Notes: a model not told the origin generated them from the letters alone. Numbered from the stretch's first letter, positions 1-13,458 are shown. The stretch: 64,000 nucleotides of DNA from Pseudomonas triticicola (GCF_019145375.1 NZ_JAHSTX010000001.1:3447001-3511000); one strand, 5' to 3'. Numbers and translations are program-made.

Positions 1-1338
1 CAGACCGATCAACATCGCCGGGCCGCCGAGCACGATCAGCTTGGAACCGACGACGATCTCGCCTTTCTTGACGTGTTCTTCGCGGATGTTGCCCATGCCG
101 CCAGCGAGCATGATCGGCTTGTGGTAGCCACGCACTTCGTCGCCGTGCGGGGTGCTGATCGACTGTTCGAAGGTACGGAAGTAGCCAGTCAGCGCCGGAC
201 GACCGAATTCGTTGTTGAACGCGGCGCCGCCGAGCGGGCCTTCGATCATGATGTCCAGCGCGGTGACGATGCGCTCAGGCTTGCCGTACGGCACTTCCCA
301 CGGCTGTTCGAAGCCCGGGATCTGCAGGTTCGACACGGTGAAACCGGTCAGGCCGGCCTTTGGCTTGGCGCCACGGCCGGTTGCACCTTCGTCACGGATC
401 TCGCCACCGGAACCGGTGGATGCGCCCGGGAACGGCGCAATCGCGGTCGGGTGGTTGTGGGTTTCAACCTTCATCAGAATGTGCACCGGCTCCTGCACCG
501 CGCCGTACTGGCGGGTTTCAGGGTTCGGGAAGAAGCGGCCGGCAACGTTGCCGACGATCACCGAAGCGTTGTCCTTGTAAGCGGACAGCACGCCTTCGCT
601 GTGCATCTGATAGGTGTTCTTGATCATGCCGAACAGGCTTTTTTCCTGGCTCTGGCCGTCAATGTCCCAACTGGCGTTGAAGATCTTGTGGCGGCAGTGC
701 TCGGAGTTGGCCTGGGCGAACATCATCAGTTCGATGTCGTGCGGGTTGCGCTTCAGGCCATTGAAGGCGTTGACCAGATAATCGATCTCGTCTTCGGCCA
801 GGGCCAGGCCCAGCTCGGTGTTGGCCTTTTCCAGCGCGGCGCGGCCGCCACCGAGGATGTCGATGGCGGTCAGCGGCTTCGGCTCGGCATGGCTGAACAG
901 ACCGGCGGCCTGCTCGAGGTTGGCCAGCACGATCTGGGTCATGCGGTCATGCAGCGCGTCCGAAATCATCTGGGCTTCGGCTTCGCTGAACTGCCCTGCA
1001 ACATAGAAAGCGATACCGCGTTCCAGGCGCTGGATCTTGCTCAGGCCGCAGTTGCGGGCGATGTCGCTGGCCTTGCTCGACCACGGCGAGATGGTGCCGA
1101 AACGCGGCAACACCAGAAACAGACGACCGGTCGGCTCTTGAACCGGAACACTTGGGCCGTACTTCAGAAGGCGCGCTAGCACCTGCTGTTCGTCGCCGGT
1201 CAGGACGCCGGTGACTTCGGCGAAGTGAGCGAATTCAGCATACAGGCCACTGACAGCTGGAACCTTCTGGCTCAGTTGCTCAAGGAGTTTGCTGTGGCGA
1301 AAGGCAGAAAGGGCAGGAGCGCCGCGCAGGATCAACAT
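1..1338 (-). CDS. purL: Phosphoribosylformylglycinamidine synthase, N-terminal part (cut by window edge)
   Basis: PurL (FGAM synthase) converts FGAR plus glutamine and ATP to FGAM in purine biosynthesis. The reverse strand reads from an ATG at 1338 ([14 protein letters not shown]) and stays open to base 1, giving about 446 of the roughly 1300 residues usual for the large gammaproteobacterial enzyme. The visible part holds the PurS-like N-terminal domain, the linker and the start of the first synthetase domain ([30 protein letters not shown]). The catalytic and glutaminase domains lie outside the window. It diverges from mltF, a neighbour pair common in Pseudomonas. Identification is firm; only completeness is unknown. 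Confidence 0.97.
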   Translation of the reverse strand, partial: MLILRGAPALSAFRHSKLLEQLSQKVPAVSGLYAEFAHFAEVTGVLTGDEQQVLARLLKYGPSVPVQEPTGRLFLVLPRFGTISPWSSKASDIARNCGLSKIQRLERGIAFYVAGQFSEAEAQMISDALHDRMTQIVLANLEQAAGLFSHAEPKPLTAIDILGGGRAALEKANTELGLALAEDEIDYLVNAFNGLKRNPHDIELMMFAQANSEHCRHKIFNASWDIDGQSQEKSLFGMIKNTYQMHSEGVLSAYKDNASVIVGNVAGRFFPNPETRQYGAVQEPVHILMKVETHNHPTAIAPFPGASTGSGGEIRDEGATGRGAKPKAGLTGFTVSNLQIPGFEQPWEVPYGKPERIVTALDIMIEGPLGGAAFNNEFGRPALTGYFRTFEQSISTPHGDEVRGYHKPIMLAGGMGNIREEHVKKGEIVVGSKLIVLGGPAMLIGL

Positions 1339-1572
1339 CTTCGGGACAGCCTCGGGAAGGGGTGTGCTTTGAGGCCGTGCATTCTAGCCTAAACCGACCT
1401 CAACATCACCCGAAACGCTACGCACGGTTGCACTCGGGTAGCAATCTGTGTTTCTGCCTTCGGGGTCAGGTAAATCGAGCGTTTCAGCATGGCTTATTTT
1501 TACTGTAACAAAATGCCCTGAAGGCCCGTATTCAAGGGATTTCGTTCGATTTTGTGATCGCTAGCAGACTAG

Positions 1573-3084
<1,512 letters not shown>

Positions 3085-3102
3085 CCCACACCTCAAATCC
3101 AA

Positions 3103-3195
3103 CTGTGGGAGCGAGCCTGCTCGCGAAAGCGTCGTGTCAGTCGACATAATCTTTGACTGATACATCGTTTTCGCGAGCAGGCTCGCTCCCACAGG
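3103..3195. repeat. REPIN (paired REP palindromes), copy 1
   Basis: Two REP units face each other: CTGTGGGAGCGAGCCTGCTC on the left and its inverse ending CTCGCTCCCACAGG on the right. Between them is about 45 bp containing TGTCAGTCGAC and ACTGATAC. It sits between the convergent genes mltF and pdxJ. Five further complete pairs in this window share the arms and parts of the spacer. Confidence 0.93.
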
Positions 3196-3211
3196 GATTT
3201 TGTGTAGCTGC

Positions 3212-3955
3212 TCAGGATTTGGCAGCAGCCAGAATCAGCGCTTTCATTTCCGATACGGCAGACTTGAAGCCAACGAACAAAGCATGCGCCACCAGCGCGT
3301 GGCCGATGTTCAGCTCGTTGATGCCTTTGATCGCAGCCACGGCTTCAACGTTGTGGTAATGCAAGCCGTGACCGGCGTTAACGATCAAGCCTTGGGCCAG
3401 ACCAAACGCAACGCCATCCGCCACACGCTTCAATTCCTCGGCCACTTCAGTCGGGGTTTCGGCATCGGCATAACGACCGGTGTGCAGCTCGATTGCCGGC
3501 GCACCGACGCGCTTGGAAGCCGCAATCTGCCGCTCGTCAGCATCGATGAACAGCGACACTTCGCTGCCGATCTTCGACAGACGCTCAACCGCTGCCTTTA
3601 TCCGCTCTTCCTGCCCCGCCACATCCAGGCCACCTTCGGTAGTCAGTTCCTGACGGGTTTCCGGGACCAGGCAGATGTGCGCCGGGCGAATACGCTCGGC
3701 GAATGCCATCATTTCTTCGGTGACGCCCATTTCGAAATTCATGCGCGTTTGCAGCACATCCTTGAGCAGCAACACGTCACGCTCCTGGATGTGCCGGCGA
3801 TCTTCGCGCAGGTGCACGGTGATGCCATCAGCGCCCGCCTCTTCTGCATCCAGCGCCGCTTTCACCGGATCCGGGTAGCGCGTGCCACGGGCCTGACGCA
3901 GGGTGGCGACGTGGTCGATGTTCACGCCGAGAAGAATGCGATTGCTGCTGGTCAC
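3212..3955 (-). CDS. pdxJ: Pyridoxine 5'-phosphate synthase
   Basis: PdxJ condenses 1-deoxy-D-xylulose 5-phosphate with 3-amino-2-oxopropyl phosphate to form pyridoxine 5'-phosphate, the last ring-forming step of the DXP-dependent vitamin B6 pathway. The 247-residue TIM-barrel protein shows [43 protein letters not shown] and [15 protein letters not shown] at 3955 was chosen because it gives the normal family N-terminus ([15 protein letters not shown]) and is preceded by AGGAG at good spacing. The reading frame runs 33 bases further upstream but without support. It is the last gene of the lepA-lepB-rnc-era-recO-pdxJ series. Confidence 0.97.
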   Translation of the reverse strand: MTSSNRILLGVNIDHVATLRQARGTRYPDPVKAALDAEEAGADGITVHLREDRRHIQERDVLLLKDVLQTRMNFEMGVTEEMMAFAERIRPAHICLVPETRQELTTEGGLDVAGQEERIKAAVERLSKIGSEVSLFIDADERQIAASKRVGAPAIELHTGRYADAETPTEVAEELKRVADGVAFGLAQGLIVNAGHGLHYHNVEAVAAIKGINELNIGHALVAHALFVGFKSAVSEMKALILAAAKS

Positions 3956-3994
3956 GGATGCGCTCCTGAATTGAGAGGTTCGGCGCACAGCATA

Positions 3995-4684
3995 TCAGGG
4001 CTTGCGAAACAGCTCGCGACTGACAAGCGGACGCCCGCCCAAATGCACCGCCAGGGCCTGGCGCATCAGACGCTTGGCCGCCGACAGCGCACCGGGCGCC
4101 GACCAGTCGGCTTCGGCCATGGCCAGCAGCTCGGTACCGTTGAACAGGCCTGGCTGCAGTAGATACACCCTTTCGAGACCGGCATCGACTTGCAGGCGAT
4201 AGAGACCGTCAGGCGCGACAGGCTCGCCGTGCATATCGGTGTTCATCGAGAAGCCGTAGCCGAGATCATCCAGCAATCGCCATTCGAAGGAGCGCAACAA
4301 AGGCTCCAGCGGCCGACCTTCGGCCAAGGCCAGCAAAGTCGCGGCGTAATGATCGAACACCGCCGGATGCGGATCTTCGGCAGGCAACAGCCGAATCAAC
4401 AGCTCGTTGAGATAGAGGCCGCTGAACAGCGCCTCGCCATTGAGCCAGGCGGAGGTGCCGGAGCTTTCCATGCGCCCGACATTCTTCAACTCCCCCTTGC
4501 CACGAAACTCGACCTCCAGCGCCACGAACGGCCGCGCCAGCGTCCCGGCCTTGCCCCGCGCGCTGCGCAACACCGCCCGCAGCCGACCTTGCGGCGTGAG
4601 GAAATCGACCAGTGCGCTGGTTTCGCGATAGGCGCGCGAATGCAGGACGTAGGCGGGTTGGGCGGGAGGCGGGTTTTGCGACAT
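3995..4684 (-). CDS. recO: DNA repair protein RecO
   Basis: RecO helps RecR load RecA onto SSB-coated single-stranded DNA in the RecFOR recombination pathway. The 229-residue product begins [23 protein letters not shown]. It has the OB-fold N-terminal domain ([20 protein letters not shown]) and the helical C-terminal part ([12 protein letters not shown]). The ATG at 4684 gives the standard N-terminus; a longer frame starting at 4720 would add an unlikely leader. It lies between era and pdxJ on the same strand. The 166-base gap from era contains a REPIN, unusual inside an otherwise tight gene series. Confidence 0.95.
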   Translation of the reverse strand: MSQNPPPAQPAYVLHSRAYRETSALVDFLTPQGRLRAVLRSARGKAGTLARPFVALEVEFRGKGELKNVGRMESSGTSAWLNGEALFSGLYLNELLIRLLPAEDPHPAVFDHYAATLLALAEGRPLEPLLRSFEWRLLDDLGYGFSMNTDMHGEPVAPDGLYRLQVDAGLERVYLLQPGLFNGTELLAMAEADWSAPGALSAAKRLMRQALAVHLGGRPLVSRELFRKP

Positions 4685-4730
4685 TGAGTTCTCGATGAAG
4701 AAACGCGGTTTTACATACAACCCAAAACCA

Positions 4731-4822
4731 CTGTGGGAGCGAGCCTGCTCGCGAAAGCGGAGTGACAGTCAACATCAATGCTGAATGTTACATCCTCTTC
4801 GCGAGCAGGCTCGCTCCCACAG
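4731..4822. repeat. REPIN, copy 2 (between era and recO)
   Basis: Same paired structure as copy 1: CTGTGGGAGCGAGCCTGCTC at the left and the inverse ending GCTCGCTCCCACAG at the right. The spacer (GTGACAGTCAACATC) has diverged from the others. It lies within a co-directional gene series, so a transcript running from era to recO would carry it as a long stem-loop. Confidence 0.92.
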
Positions 4823-4850
4823 TGAGTAGCGGTGTTTTCGAGATCGCTAC

Positions 4851-5753
4851 TTACAGGTCGCCATAACCCAGCGAACGCAGCGCGCGCTCGTCATCGGACC
4901 AGCCGCCCTTCACCTTGACCCACAGGTTGAGCATGATCTTGGAGTCGAACAGCAGCTCCATGTCCTTGCGCGCTTCGGTGCCGATGCGTTTGATGCGCTC
5001 GCCCTTGTCGCCAATGATGATTTTCTTCTGACCGTCACGCTCGACGAGAATCAGCGCGTGGATGTGCAAGGTCTTGCCCTGCTGCTTGAATTCTTCGATT
5101 TCAACCGTGATCTGGTACGGCAGCTCGGCCCCCATCTGGCGCATGATTTTCTCGCGCACCAGTTCGGCGGCAAGGAAACGGCTGCTGCGGTCGGTGATCT
5201 GGTCTTCCGGGAAGAAGTGATCATTCTCCGGCAGGTGATCGGCGATGACCTTTTCCAGCGCCTCGAGGTTGTGCCCGTGCTGCGCTGAAATCGGAATGAT
5301 CTGCGCGTTTGGCAGCTGTTCCTGCAACCAGCTCAGGTGCGGCATCAGCTCGGCCTTGTCCTCAATCCGATCGGTCTTGTTCAGCGCGACGATTAGCGGG
5401 CCGGTCACGTATTGCACACGCTCAAGCACCATCTGGTCTTCGTCGGTCCACTTGGTGCGGTCGACGACGAAGATCACCACGTCGACGTCTTTCAACGCCG
5501 CCGAAGCGGTTTTGTTCATGTAGCGGTTCAGGGCCTTTTCGCCACCCTTGTGCATGCCCGGGGTGTCGACGTAGATCGCCTGCACGTCACCTTCGGTCTT
5601 GATCCCGAGCATGTTGTGGCGGGTAGTCTGCGGCTTGCGCGAGGTGATCGCGAGCTTCTGCCCGAGGATGTGGTTGAGCAGCGTCGACTTGCCGACGTTG
5701 GGACGGCCGACGATGGCAACGTAGCCACAGCGAGTTGCGTTTGTATCAGTCAT
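4851..5753 (-). CDS. era: GTPase Era
   Basis: Era is an essential GTPase that binds 16S rRNA and acts in 30S subunit maturation. The 300-residue product has the G1 loop GRPNVGKST (about 16-24), DTPG, NKTD and ISAQ motifs, followed by a C-terminal KH RNA-binding domain containing [13 protein letters not shown]. The ATG at 5753 ([16 protein letters not shown]) was preferred; an in-frame ATG two codons upstream is also possible. The start overlaps the last codons of rnc, suggesting translational coupling. Confidence 0.97.
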   Translation of the reverse strand: MTDTNATRCGYVAIVGRPNVGKSTLLNHILGQKLAITSRKPQTTRHNMLGIKTEGDVQAIYVDTPGMHKGGEKALNRYMNKTASAALKDVDVVIFVVDRTKWTDEDQMVLERVQYVTGPLIVALNKTDRIEDKAELMPHLSWLQEQLPNAQIIPISAQHGHNLEALEKVIADHLPENDHFFPEDQITDRSSRFLAAELVREKIMRQMGAELPYQITVEIEEFKQQGKTLHIHALILVERDGQKKIIIGDKGERIKRIGTEARKDMELLFDSKIMLNLWVKVKGGWSDDERALRSLGYGDL

Positions 5754-6435
5754 TGCCATTCTCCACGCCCAGGGCAATCAGTGCTGCGGCGGCCGCTACC
5801 TGTTCGGCAATACGACGGCTCACACCCTGACCTCGGCTTTTTTCATTCAGTAAGACCACTTCGCATTCGACGAAGAAGGTTCGGCAGTGCGGTTCGCCCT
5901 GGATATCCACCACTTCGTAGCGTGGCAGTTCGCAACCGCGCGATTGCAGGTGTTCCTGCAAGCGGGTTTTCGGATCCTTGTTGGTGTCGACCAGCGTCAG
6001 GCCTTCGAATTCGCCGGCCAGCCAGGCCAGCACGCGCTCGCGGGCGACGTCCATGCCGGCATCGAGGTAGATCGCACCGATCAGAGCTTCGAGGGCATCG
6101 GCGAGAATCGATTCACGGCGGAAACCACCGCTCTTCAGTTCACCCGAACCCAGACGCAAATAATCACCGAGGTCGAAACCGCGAGCCAGTACGGCCAGCG
6201 TCTCACCTTTTACCAGCCGTGCGCGCAAACGCGACAACTGGCCTTCGCGAGCCAGCGGGAAGCGATCGAACAGCGCCTCGCCAGCGACGAAGTTGAGGAT
6301 GGCATCACCGAGGAATTCCAGACGCTCGTTGTTGCGCCCGGCAAAACTGCGGTGCGTGAGGGCCAGCAGCATCAGCTCCTGGTCCTTGAAGGTGTAACCG
6401 AGCTGGCGCTCGAGACGGCTTAGAGAAACGCTCAC
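5746..6435 (-). CDS. rnc: Ribonuclease III
   Basis: RNase III cuts double-stranded RNA, processes the rRNA precursor and trims structured mRNAs. The 229-residue protein carries the signature NERLEFLGD (36-44) with the metal-binding acidic residues, a second acidic cluster ([14 protein letters not shown]) and a C-terminal double-stranded RNA-binding domain ([14 protein letters not shown] to [13 protein letters not shown]). The start is GTG, with only a weak GTGGGT as ribosome binding site. A stem-loop lies in the 169-base leader after lepB. The 3' end overlaps era. Confidence 0.97.
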   Translation of the reverse strand: MSVSLSRLERQLGYTFKDQELMLLALTHRSFAGRNNERLEFLGDAILNFVAGEALFDRFPLAREGQLSRLRARLVKGETLAVLARGFDLGDYLRLGSGELKSGGFRRESILADALEALIGAIYLDAGMDVARERVLAWLAGEFEGLTLVDTNKDPKTRLQEHLQSRGCELPRYEVVDIQGEPHCRTFFVECEVVLLNEKSRGQGVSRRIAEQVAAAAALIALGVENGND

Positions 6436-6574
6436 GGTTTACCCACGCTGAGTTCGTGGCTGGTTTCCACTGCCATCGCCGGGGTACGGCGCAGGCCTGG
6501 GACAATTAACGCTGTGTTCAAAAAATAGATCCTGGCGATTGCGAAGCCGATTGTGCCGGCTCCAGAAATGCATT

Positions 6575-6597
6575 CGGCGCTGTGGTCAACAGCGCCG
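6575..6597 (-). promoter_or_regulatory. Stem-loop in the lepB-rnc gap
   Basis: CGGCGCTGT and ACAGCGCCG form a perfect 9-bp stem with a 5-base loop, just after the lepB stop codon and upstream of rnc. No T-run follows on the minus strand, so it does not look like an intrinsic terminator. E. coli rnc is autoregulated by RNase III cleavage of a leader stem-loop, and this hairpin is in a comparable place. That role is inference. Confidence 0.5.
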
Positions 6598-6604
6598 TGT
6601 TTGA

Positions 6605-7459
6605 TTACTTGATCAGGCCGACCCGCGAGAAATTCGGCAGGTGGCTGAGTTTCGGCTCCGGCCAGCTCATCCAGACCGCGAAGGCCTTGCCGACAATATT
6701 CTTGTCGGGAACCATGCCCAGCAGATCCTTGGGAATGTTCGGATCATCCCAGTAGCGGCTGTCGTTCGAATTGTCGCGGTTGTCGCCCATCATGAAGTAG
6801 TGCCCGGCAGGCACTGTCCACGAACGATCCGGAGTGGCGCGGTAGCGGCTCATTTCCTTACGGATCAGGTGCTCGGCTGCGCCGAGTTTTTCCTGATAGA
6901 GCTCCGCGCTGCCCAGCGAACCCGCCTCGGCGCCGACCATCTTCTCGGCAATCGATTCGCCGTTGACGAACAGACGCTTGTCGGCGGTGTAGCGCACCGT
7001 GTCGCCCGGAAGGCCAACCACACGCTTGATGTAGTTGACGTTCGGGTCGCTCGGGTAGCGGAACACCATCACATCGCCGCGCTGCGGGTCACCGACTTCG
7101 ATGATCTTCTTGTCGATCACCGGCAGACGGATGCCGTAGGAAAACTTGTTCACCAGAATGAAGTCGCCGACATCCAGGGTCGGTTTCATCGAGCCGGACG
7201 GAATCTGGAACGGCTCCACCAGGAACGAACGCAGCACCAGCACGATGAACAGCACCGGAAAGAACGACTTGCCGTATTCAACCAGCAGCGGCTCTTTGTT
7301 CAGCTTCTCGACCACCACAGGCTCGGGCTGGCTGACACTGCCTTGATACGAGGCAATGGCAGCCCGCCGACGCGGTGCCAGGAATAGCAGATCAAGCAAC
7401 GCCAACAGGCCGCAGACGAACACGGCGATGACCAGCAACAGCGGGAAATTTAGCGACAT
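6605..7459 (-). CDS. lepB: Signal peptidase I
   Basis: LepB cleaves signal peptides from exported proteins at the periplasmic face of the inner membrane. The 284-residue protein has two N-terminal membrane segments (about 5-27 and 66-80), the catalytic serine in PSGSMKPT (Ser90), the general-base lysine in YIKRVVGLPGD (Lys145) and the late motif GDNRDNSNDSRYW. It follows lepA by nine bases, as in other proteobacteria, so the two are probably co-transcribed. Confidence 0.97.
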   Translation of the reverse strand: MSLNFPLLLVIAVFVCGLLALLDLLFLAPRRRAAIASYQGSVSQPEPVVVEKLNKEPLLVEYGKSFFPVLFIVLVLRSFLVEPFQIPSGSMKPTLDVGDFILVNKFSYGIRLPVIDKKIIEVGDPQRGDVMVFRYPSDPNVNYIKRVVGLPGDTVRYTADKRLFVNGESIAEKMVGAEAGSLGSAELYQEKLGAAEHLIRKEMSRYRATPDRSWTVPAGHYFMMGDNRDNSNDSRYWDDPNIPKDLLGMVPDKNIVGKAFAVWMSWPEPKLSHLPNFSRVGLIK

Positions 7460-7468
7460 AGGACCTGA

Positions 7469-9265
7469 TTATTCCAACCTGAGCACGGCGAGGAAGGCTT
7501 CCTGTGGAATTTCCACGTTGCCGACCTGTTTCATGCGTTTCTTACCGGCCTTCTGCTTCTCGAGCAGTTTCTTCTTACGACTGACGTCACCGCCGTAGCA
7601 TTTGGCCAATACGTTCTTTCTGAGCGCCTTGACGGTTGTCCGGGCCACGATCTGACCACCGATGGCGGCCTGAATCGCCACGTCGAACATCTGACGAGGA
7701 ATCAGTTCTTTCATCTTCTCGGTCAACTGGCGACCTTTGAAGTGCGAGTTGTCACGGTGCACGATCAATGCCAGGGCATCGACCTTGTCGCCGTTGATCA
7801 GCACGTCCAGTTTCACCAGATTAGCCGATTGGTAACGATCGAAATGGTAGTCCAGCGAAGCATAGCCGCGGCTGGTGGATTTGAGACGGTCGAAGAAGTC
7901 CAGGACCACTTCGTTCATCGGCAGGTCGTAGGTCACTTGCACCTGATTGCCGAGGAACAGCATGTCGACCTGAACGCCGCGTTTCTCGATGCACAGGGTG
8001 ATCACGTTGCCCAGGTGTTCCTGCGGTACGAGGATATTGGCGCGCACGATTGGCTCGCGCATGTCCTCGATCGCCGACACGTCCGGAAGCTTCGACGGGT
8101 TGTCGACGTAAATCGTTTCACCGGTTTTCAGCACCAGCTCGAAAATTACTGTCGGCGCGGTGGTGATCAGGTCCAGGTCGTATTCGCGCTCGAGGCGCTC
8201 CTGGATGATTTCCATGTGCAGCATGCCGAGGAAGCCGCAACGGAAGCCGAAGCCCAAAGCGTCGGAGCTTTCCGGGGTGTACTGCAGCGACGAGTCGTTC
8301 AGGGTCAGCTTCTGCAGCGCTTCGCGGAAATCCTCGAAGTCGTCGGAACTGACCGGGAACAGACCGGCGTAAACCTGTGGCTGGATGCGTTTGAAGCCCG
8401 GCAGCACCGGCACGTCCGGCGTGGAGCTCAAGGTCAGGGTGTCACCGACCGGCGCACCGTGAATGTCCTTGATGCTGGCGATGATGAAGCCCACTTCGCC
8501 GGCCTTCAGATCAACGGTGGCGGTGTGTTTCGGGTTGAACACGCCGACACTGTCGACCAGGTGCACCTTGCCGGTGGACTTGACCAGAATCTTGTCGCCC
8601 TTCTTCACACGGCCATGGCGCACGCGTACCAGGGAAACAACGCCCAGGTAGTTGTCGAACCAGGAGTCGATGATCAACGCTTGCAGCGGATCTTCGATGT
8701 TGCCGGTCGGCGCAGGAATGGTGTGCACCAGACGCTCGAGCACTTCGTCGACACCCAGGCCGGTCTTGGCGCTGCAGGTGACGGCGTCGGTGGCGTCGAT
8801 GCCGATGATCTTCTCGATCTCGTCCTTGACGCGATCCGGCTCGGCCTGGGGCAGGTCGATCTTGTTCAGGACCGGCATGACCTCAAGGCCCTGCTCGATG
8901 GCGGTGTAGCAGTTGGCCACGGACTGGGCTTCGACGCCCTGCCCCGCATCGACCACCAGCAAGGCACCTTCGCACGCGGCCAGGGAACGGCTGACTTCGT
9001 AGGTGAAGTCGACGTGACCCGGGGTGTCAATGAAGTTCAGCTGGTAGGTGATGCCGTCTTTGGCTTTGTAATAGAGGGTAACGCTGTGGGCCTTGATGGT
9101 GATCCCGCGTTCACGCTCAAGATCCATGGAATCCAGTACCTGGGCTTCCATTTCACGCTCGGCCAGGCCGCCGCACATCTGGATGAAACGGTCAGCCAGC
9201 GTCGACTTGCCATGGTCAATGTGGGCGATGATGGAGAAATTGCGGATATGACTCAAATCACTCAC
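7469..9265 (-). CDS. lepA: Elongation factor 4 (LepA)
   Basis: LepA is a ribosome-binding translational GTPase able to back-translocate stalled ribosomes. The 598-residue product has the G1 motif [10 protein letters not shown]2 RERGITI, G3 DTPGHVDF, G4 NKID, EF-G-like domains III and V, and the typical C-terminal domain ending near [17 protein letters not shown]. Length is normal. In other pseudomonads mucD usually precedes lepA; here the preceding same-strand gene is lptG, separated by a terminator, so lepA should have its own promoter in 9266-9373. Confidence 0.97.
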   Translation of the reverse strand: MSDLSHIRNFSIIAHIDHGKSTLADRFIQMCGGLAEREMEAQVLDSMDLERERGITIKAHSVTLYYKAKDGITYQLNFIDTPGHVDFTYEVSRSLAACEGALLVVDAGQGVEAQSVANCYTAIEQGLEVMPVLNKIDLPQAEPDRVKDEIEKIIGIDATDAVTCSAKTGLGVDEVLERLVHTIPAPTGNIEDPLQALIIDSWFDNYLGVVSLVRVRHGRVKKGDKILVKSTGKVHLVDSVGVFNPKHTATVDLKAGEVGFIIASIKDIHGAPVGDTLTLSSTPDVPVLPGFKRIQPQVYAGLFPVSSDDFEDFREALQKLTLNDSSLQYTPESSDALGFGFRCGFLGMLHMEIIQERLEREYDLDLITTAPTVIFELVLKTGETIYVDNPSKLPDVSAIEDMREPIVRANILVPQEHLGNVITLCIEKRGVQVDMLFLGNQVQVTYDLPMNEVVLDFFDRLKSTSRGYASLDYHFDRYQSANLVKLDVLINGDKVDALALIVHRDNSHFKGRQLTEKMKELIPRQMFDVAIQAAIGGQIVARTTVKALRKNVLAKCYGGDVSRKKKLLEKQKAGKKRMKQVGNVEIPQEAFLAVLRLE

Positions 9266-9373
9266 GGATCAACACTCAAAAAGGCTGCAGGCTTGGCCCG
9301 CCGAAAAATAGCCGGGAATTGTACCTGATACACGGCGCAAGCGTCACGTTCGCCTGTCACCCGGATCGCATGC

Positions 9374-9406
9374 AAAAACGCCCCGGTCTGGCGACCGAGG
9401 CGTTTT
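9374..9406 (-). terminator. Intrinsic terminator after lptG
   Basis: A 14-bp arm pair (AAAACGCCTCGGTC / GACCGGGGCGTTTT on the minus strand, one mismatch) with a GCCA loop is followed by a run of T. It ends the lptF-lptG unit and separates it from lepA. Confidence 0.8.
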
Positions 9407-9438
9407 CAGGGTTCAAGCGCTGAATGAAAACTTGTTCA

Positions 9439-10500
9439 TCAGCCCGCGCGTCTGAGCAGCCAGACACCCGCCAGCGCACACACGCCGGCCGGCACCAGCA
9501 CCGCAAACAGCGGCGAGAATCCGAACACCAGACTCGATGGCCCCAGCAGATCCTGGACGATGCGGAAGGTGAAGCCCACCAGCACGCCGGTGAAAACACG
9601 CTGGCCGAGGGTCACCGAACGCAGCGGGCCGAAGATGAACGAGATCGCCATCAGCACCAGCGCGGCGGTCACCAGCGGCTGCAACACCTTGACCCAAAAT
9701 GCCAGCCAGTAACGGCCGTTGCTCAGGCCCTGCTCGGCCAGATAGTGGATGTAGCCCCACAGACCGCTGATCGACAGCGATTCCGGCGCCATGACCACGG
9801 TGCTGAGCAGTTGCGGGCTCAACGCCACATCCCACTCCTCGCTCGGGGCATTGACGACCTCAGTGCTGCGCTCATGGAACCGCGTGGTGGCAACGTCGGT
9901 GAGCTGCCACTTGCTGCCGTCAAACTCGGCCTTCCTGGCGAAGCTGGAGCTGAGCAGATGGCGCTCCTTGTCGAAGTGATAACGCGTCACGCCGTACAAC
10001 AGACCGTTCGGTTGCACCGCGTTGATGTGGATAAATTCCTCACCCTGACGGTGCCACATACCGTGCTTGGCGCTTTGCGCATCGCCGCTGCCCTGGGCCA
10101 GCGAGCGATTGGCCTGGGCCATGCTTTCGGTGGCCGGGGCGACGTATTCGCCAATCAGCACGCCGGCGAGCATCAGCACCAGCATCGGCTTCATGACAGC
10201 CCAGACGATACGGCCGATCGATACGCCAGCAGCGCGCATGACCGTCAGCTCACTGCTGCTGGCCAGACTGCCGAGACCGATCAGGCAGCCGATCAATGCG
10301 GCCATTGGCAGCATTTCATACAGACGGCGCGGTGCGGTCAGCAGTACGAAACTGAGGACATCGACCAGCGTATAGGTGTCGCTGACGTCGCCCATTTCAT
10401 CGATGAAGGCAAACAGCGTCGCCAGGCCGAGGATGATCGCCAGCACGGCGATGATCGCCATGAATACGCTGCTGCCGATGTAGCGGTCGAGTTTAACCAC
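9439..10500 (-). CDS. lptG: LPS export ABC transporter permease LptG
   Basis: LptG is one of the two inner-membrane permeases of the LptB2FGC complex that extracts lipopolysaccharide and passes it to the periplasmic LptA bridge. The 353-residue protein has three N-terminal membrane helices, a periplasmic beta-jellyroll domain (about 130-260) and three C-terminal helices. Typical motifs include DRYIGSSVFMAI, ELTVMRAAGVS and GVLVGFTFRI. Its start overlaps the end of lptF by eight bases, so the two are translationally coupled. Confidence 0.96.
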   Translation of the reverse strand: MVKLDRYIGSSVFMAIIAVLAIILGLATLFAFIDEMGDVSDTYTLVDVLSFVLLTAPRRLYEMLPMAALIGCLIGLGSLASSSELTVMRAAGVSIGRIVWAVMKPMLVLMLAGVLIGEYVAPATESMAQANRSLAQGSGDAQSAKHGMWHRQGEEFIHINAVQPNGLLYGVTRYHFDKERHLLSSSFARKAEFDGSKWQLTDVATTRFHERSTEVVNAPSEEWDVALSPQLLSTVVMAPESLSISGLWGYIHYLAEQGLSNGRYWLAFWVKVLQPLVTAALVLMAISFIFGPLRSVTLGQRVFTGVLVGFTFRIVQDLLGPSSLVFGFSPLFAVLVPAGVCALAGVWLLRRAG

Positions 10501-11623
10501 GGGCCACCTCCAGCGCGGCGCTGCGACGGCTGGCCAGCTTCAGGCGCAGCGGCTCCCAATAAAGCAGGCCGAGGCCGATCACCAAAAAGATCGCGTGCAC
10601 CCACCACAGGCCGAGGGCCGGCGGGATCTTGCCTTTTTCAAGGGCGCCGCGAGCGGCAATCAGGATGGTCAGGTAAGCCATATAAAGAAGAATCGCCGGC
10701 AGCAGCTTGAGAAAACGCCCCTGACGCGGATTCACCCGCGACAGCGGCACCGCCATCAGGGTCACGATGAACACCAACAGTGGCAGGGACATGCGCCATT
10801 GCAGTTCGGTTTTCGAACGGATGTCATCACTGCCCCAAAGGGACGAAGTCGGCATGGCGTCACGGTCGGTGACTTCTTCGCTGACGTCCGGCTTGGGCAG
10901 CAGCACGCCGTAGGTTTCGTAATGGATGGCGCGGTAATCGGCCTGGCCCGGGCTGCCGTCATAGCGGTAACCGTTATCGAGGATCAGGTAGCGATTGCCG
11001 TCGGGGCGAATTTCCTGACGGCCCGATTCGGCCACCAGCACGGAAATCCCGCGGTCCTTTTTATCGGCGCCGAGGTTCTTCTGCGAAATGAACACGCTGC
11101 CGAGATTGACGCGGTCGTCGCTCAGGGTTTCGGTGTAGGTCACCCGCGTACCGTCGCGCAAGGCCTGGAAGCGGCCAGGTTCGAGGGTATCGAACTCGGT
11201 CAGCGCGTCCTGCTTGTTCAGCAGCAGCTGGAACTGGTTGGCGCCCTGCGGAGCCAGGCCGAGGCTCAGCCACGCCACCACCAGTGCCACCAGCGCTGCC
11301 GGAAACAGGGTCATGCGAAACAGCTTTTGCTGGCTCATGCCGGTGGCCGAGAGCACGGTCATTTCGCTTTCGAGGTACAGGCGACCGTAGGCCAGCAGGA
11401 TCCCGAGGAACAGGCCCAGCGGCAGGATCAGTTGCAGGAAACCCGGCAGACGAAAGCCCATGATCAGGAACAGCGAGCCCGGATCGAGCTGACCGGCCGC
11501 AGCCTGCGCCAGGTATTTGATGAAGCGACCGCTCATGATGATGACCAGCAGCACGGCACTTACGGCGCTAAGGGTCAACAGGACTTCGCGGGACAGATAA
11601 CGGAAGACGATCAAACCAGACAC
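10493..11623 (-). CDS. lptF: LPS export ABC transporter permease LptF
   Basis: LptF pairs with LptG in the LptB2FGC lipopolysaccharide extractor. The 376-residue product has the same plan as LptG: N-terminal helices (EVLLTLSAVSAVLLVIIMSG), the coupling-helix region ESEMTVLSATGMS, a periplasmic jellyroll in the middle and C-terminal helices (PLLVFIVTLMAVPLSRVNPRQGR). It diverges from pepA across about 290 bases, the normal Pseudomonas arrangement. Confidence 0.96.
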   Translation of the reverse strand: MSGLIVFRYLSREVLLTLSAVSAVLLVIIMSGRFIKYLAQAAAGQLDPGSLFLIMGFRLPGFLQLILPLGLFLGILLAYGRLYLESEMTVLSATGMSQQKLFRMTLFPAALVALVVAWLSLGLAPQGANQFQLLLNKQDALTEFDTLEPGRFQALRDGTRVTYTETLSDDRVNLGSVFISQKNLGADKKDRGISVLVAESGRQEIRPDGNRYLILDNGYRYDGSPGQADYRAIHYETYGVLLPKPDVSEEVTDRDAMPTSSLWGSDDIRSKTELQWRMSLPLLVFIVTLMAVPLSRVNPRQGRFLKLLPAILLYMAYLTILIAARGALEKGKIPPALGLWWVHAIFLVIGLGLLYWEPLRLKLASRRSAALEVARG

Positions 11624-11760
11624 TCCAGGGTTGTCAGGCTAAGGCGGCCAAACAAGCAAACACATCGACCGGCCCGCCATGCAGAGCGGTCGAAAAAAGA
11701 TGCGGCATTATCCTGTGATTGGGTGCGCCTGTCACTGCGCACACTCATCCATCGCTGTAA

Positions 11761-13401
<1,641 letters not shown>

Positions 13402-13458
13402 AACCGCTGAAAGGTGGCGTCACTCTCGGGTGACGCCGCTTGCCGCTCTGGAACCGCA

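Noticed and set aside
73..1179. 368-codon plus-strand frame at the left edge
   Set aside because: The opposite strand encodes the PurL N-terminal region without interruption. The plus-strand translation has no family features.
6436..6529. Short frame ending at the rnc start as a remnant of a DUF4845 gene
   Set aside because: The translation shows no similarity I can recognise to that family. Some pseudomonads, as I recall, also lack an annotated gene here.
9374..9406. Considered as an attachment or recombination site at the lptG-lepA junction
   Set aside because: The palindrome with flanking A and T runs is fully explained as a transcription terminator.
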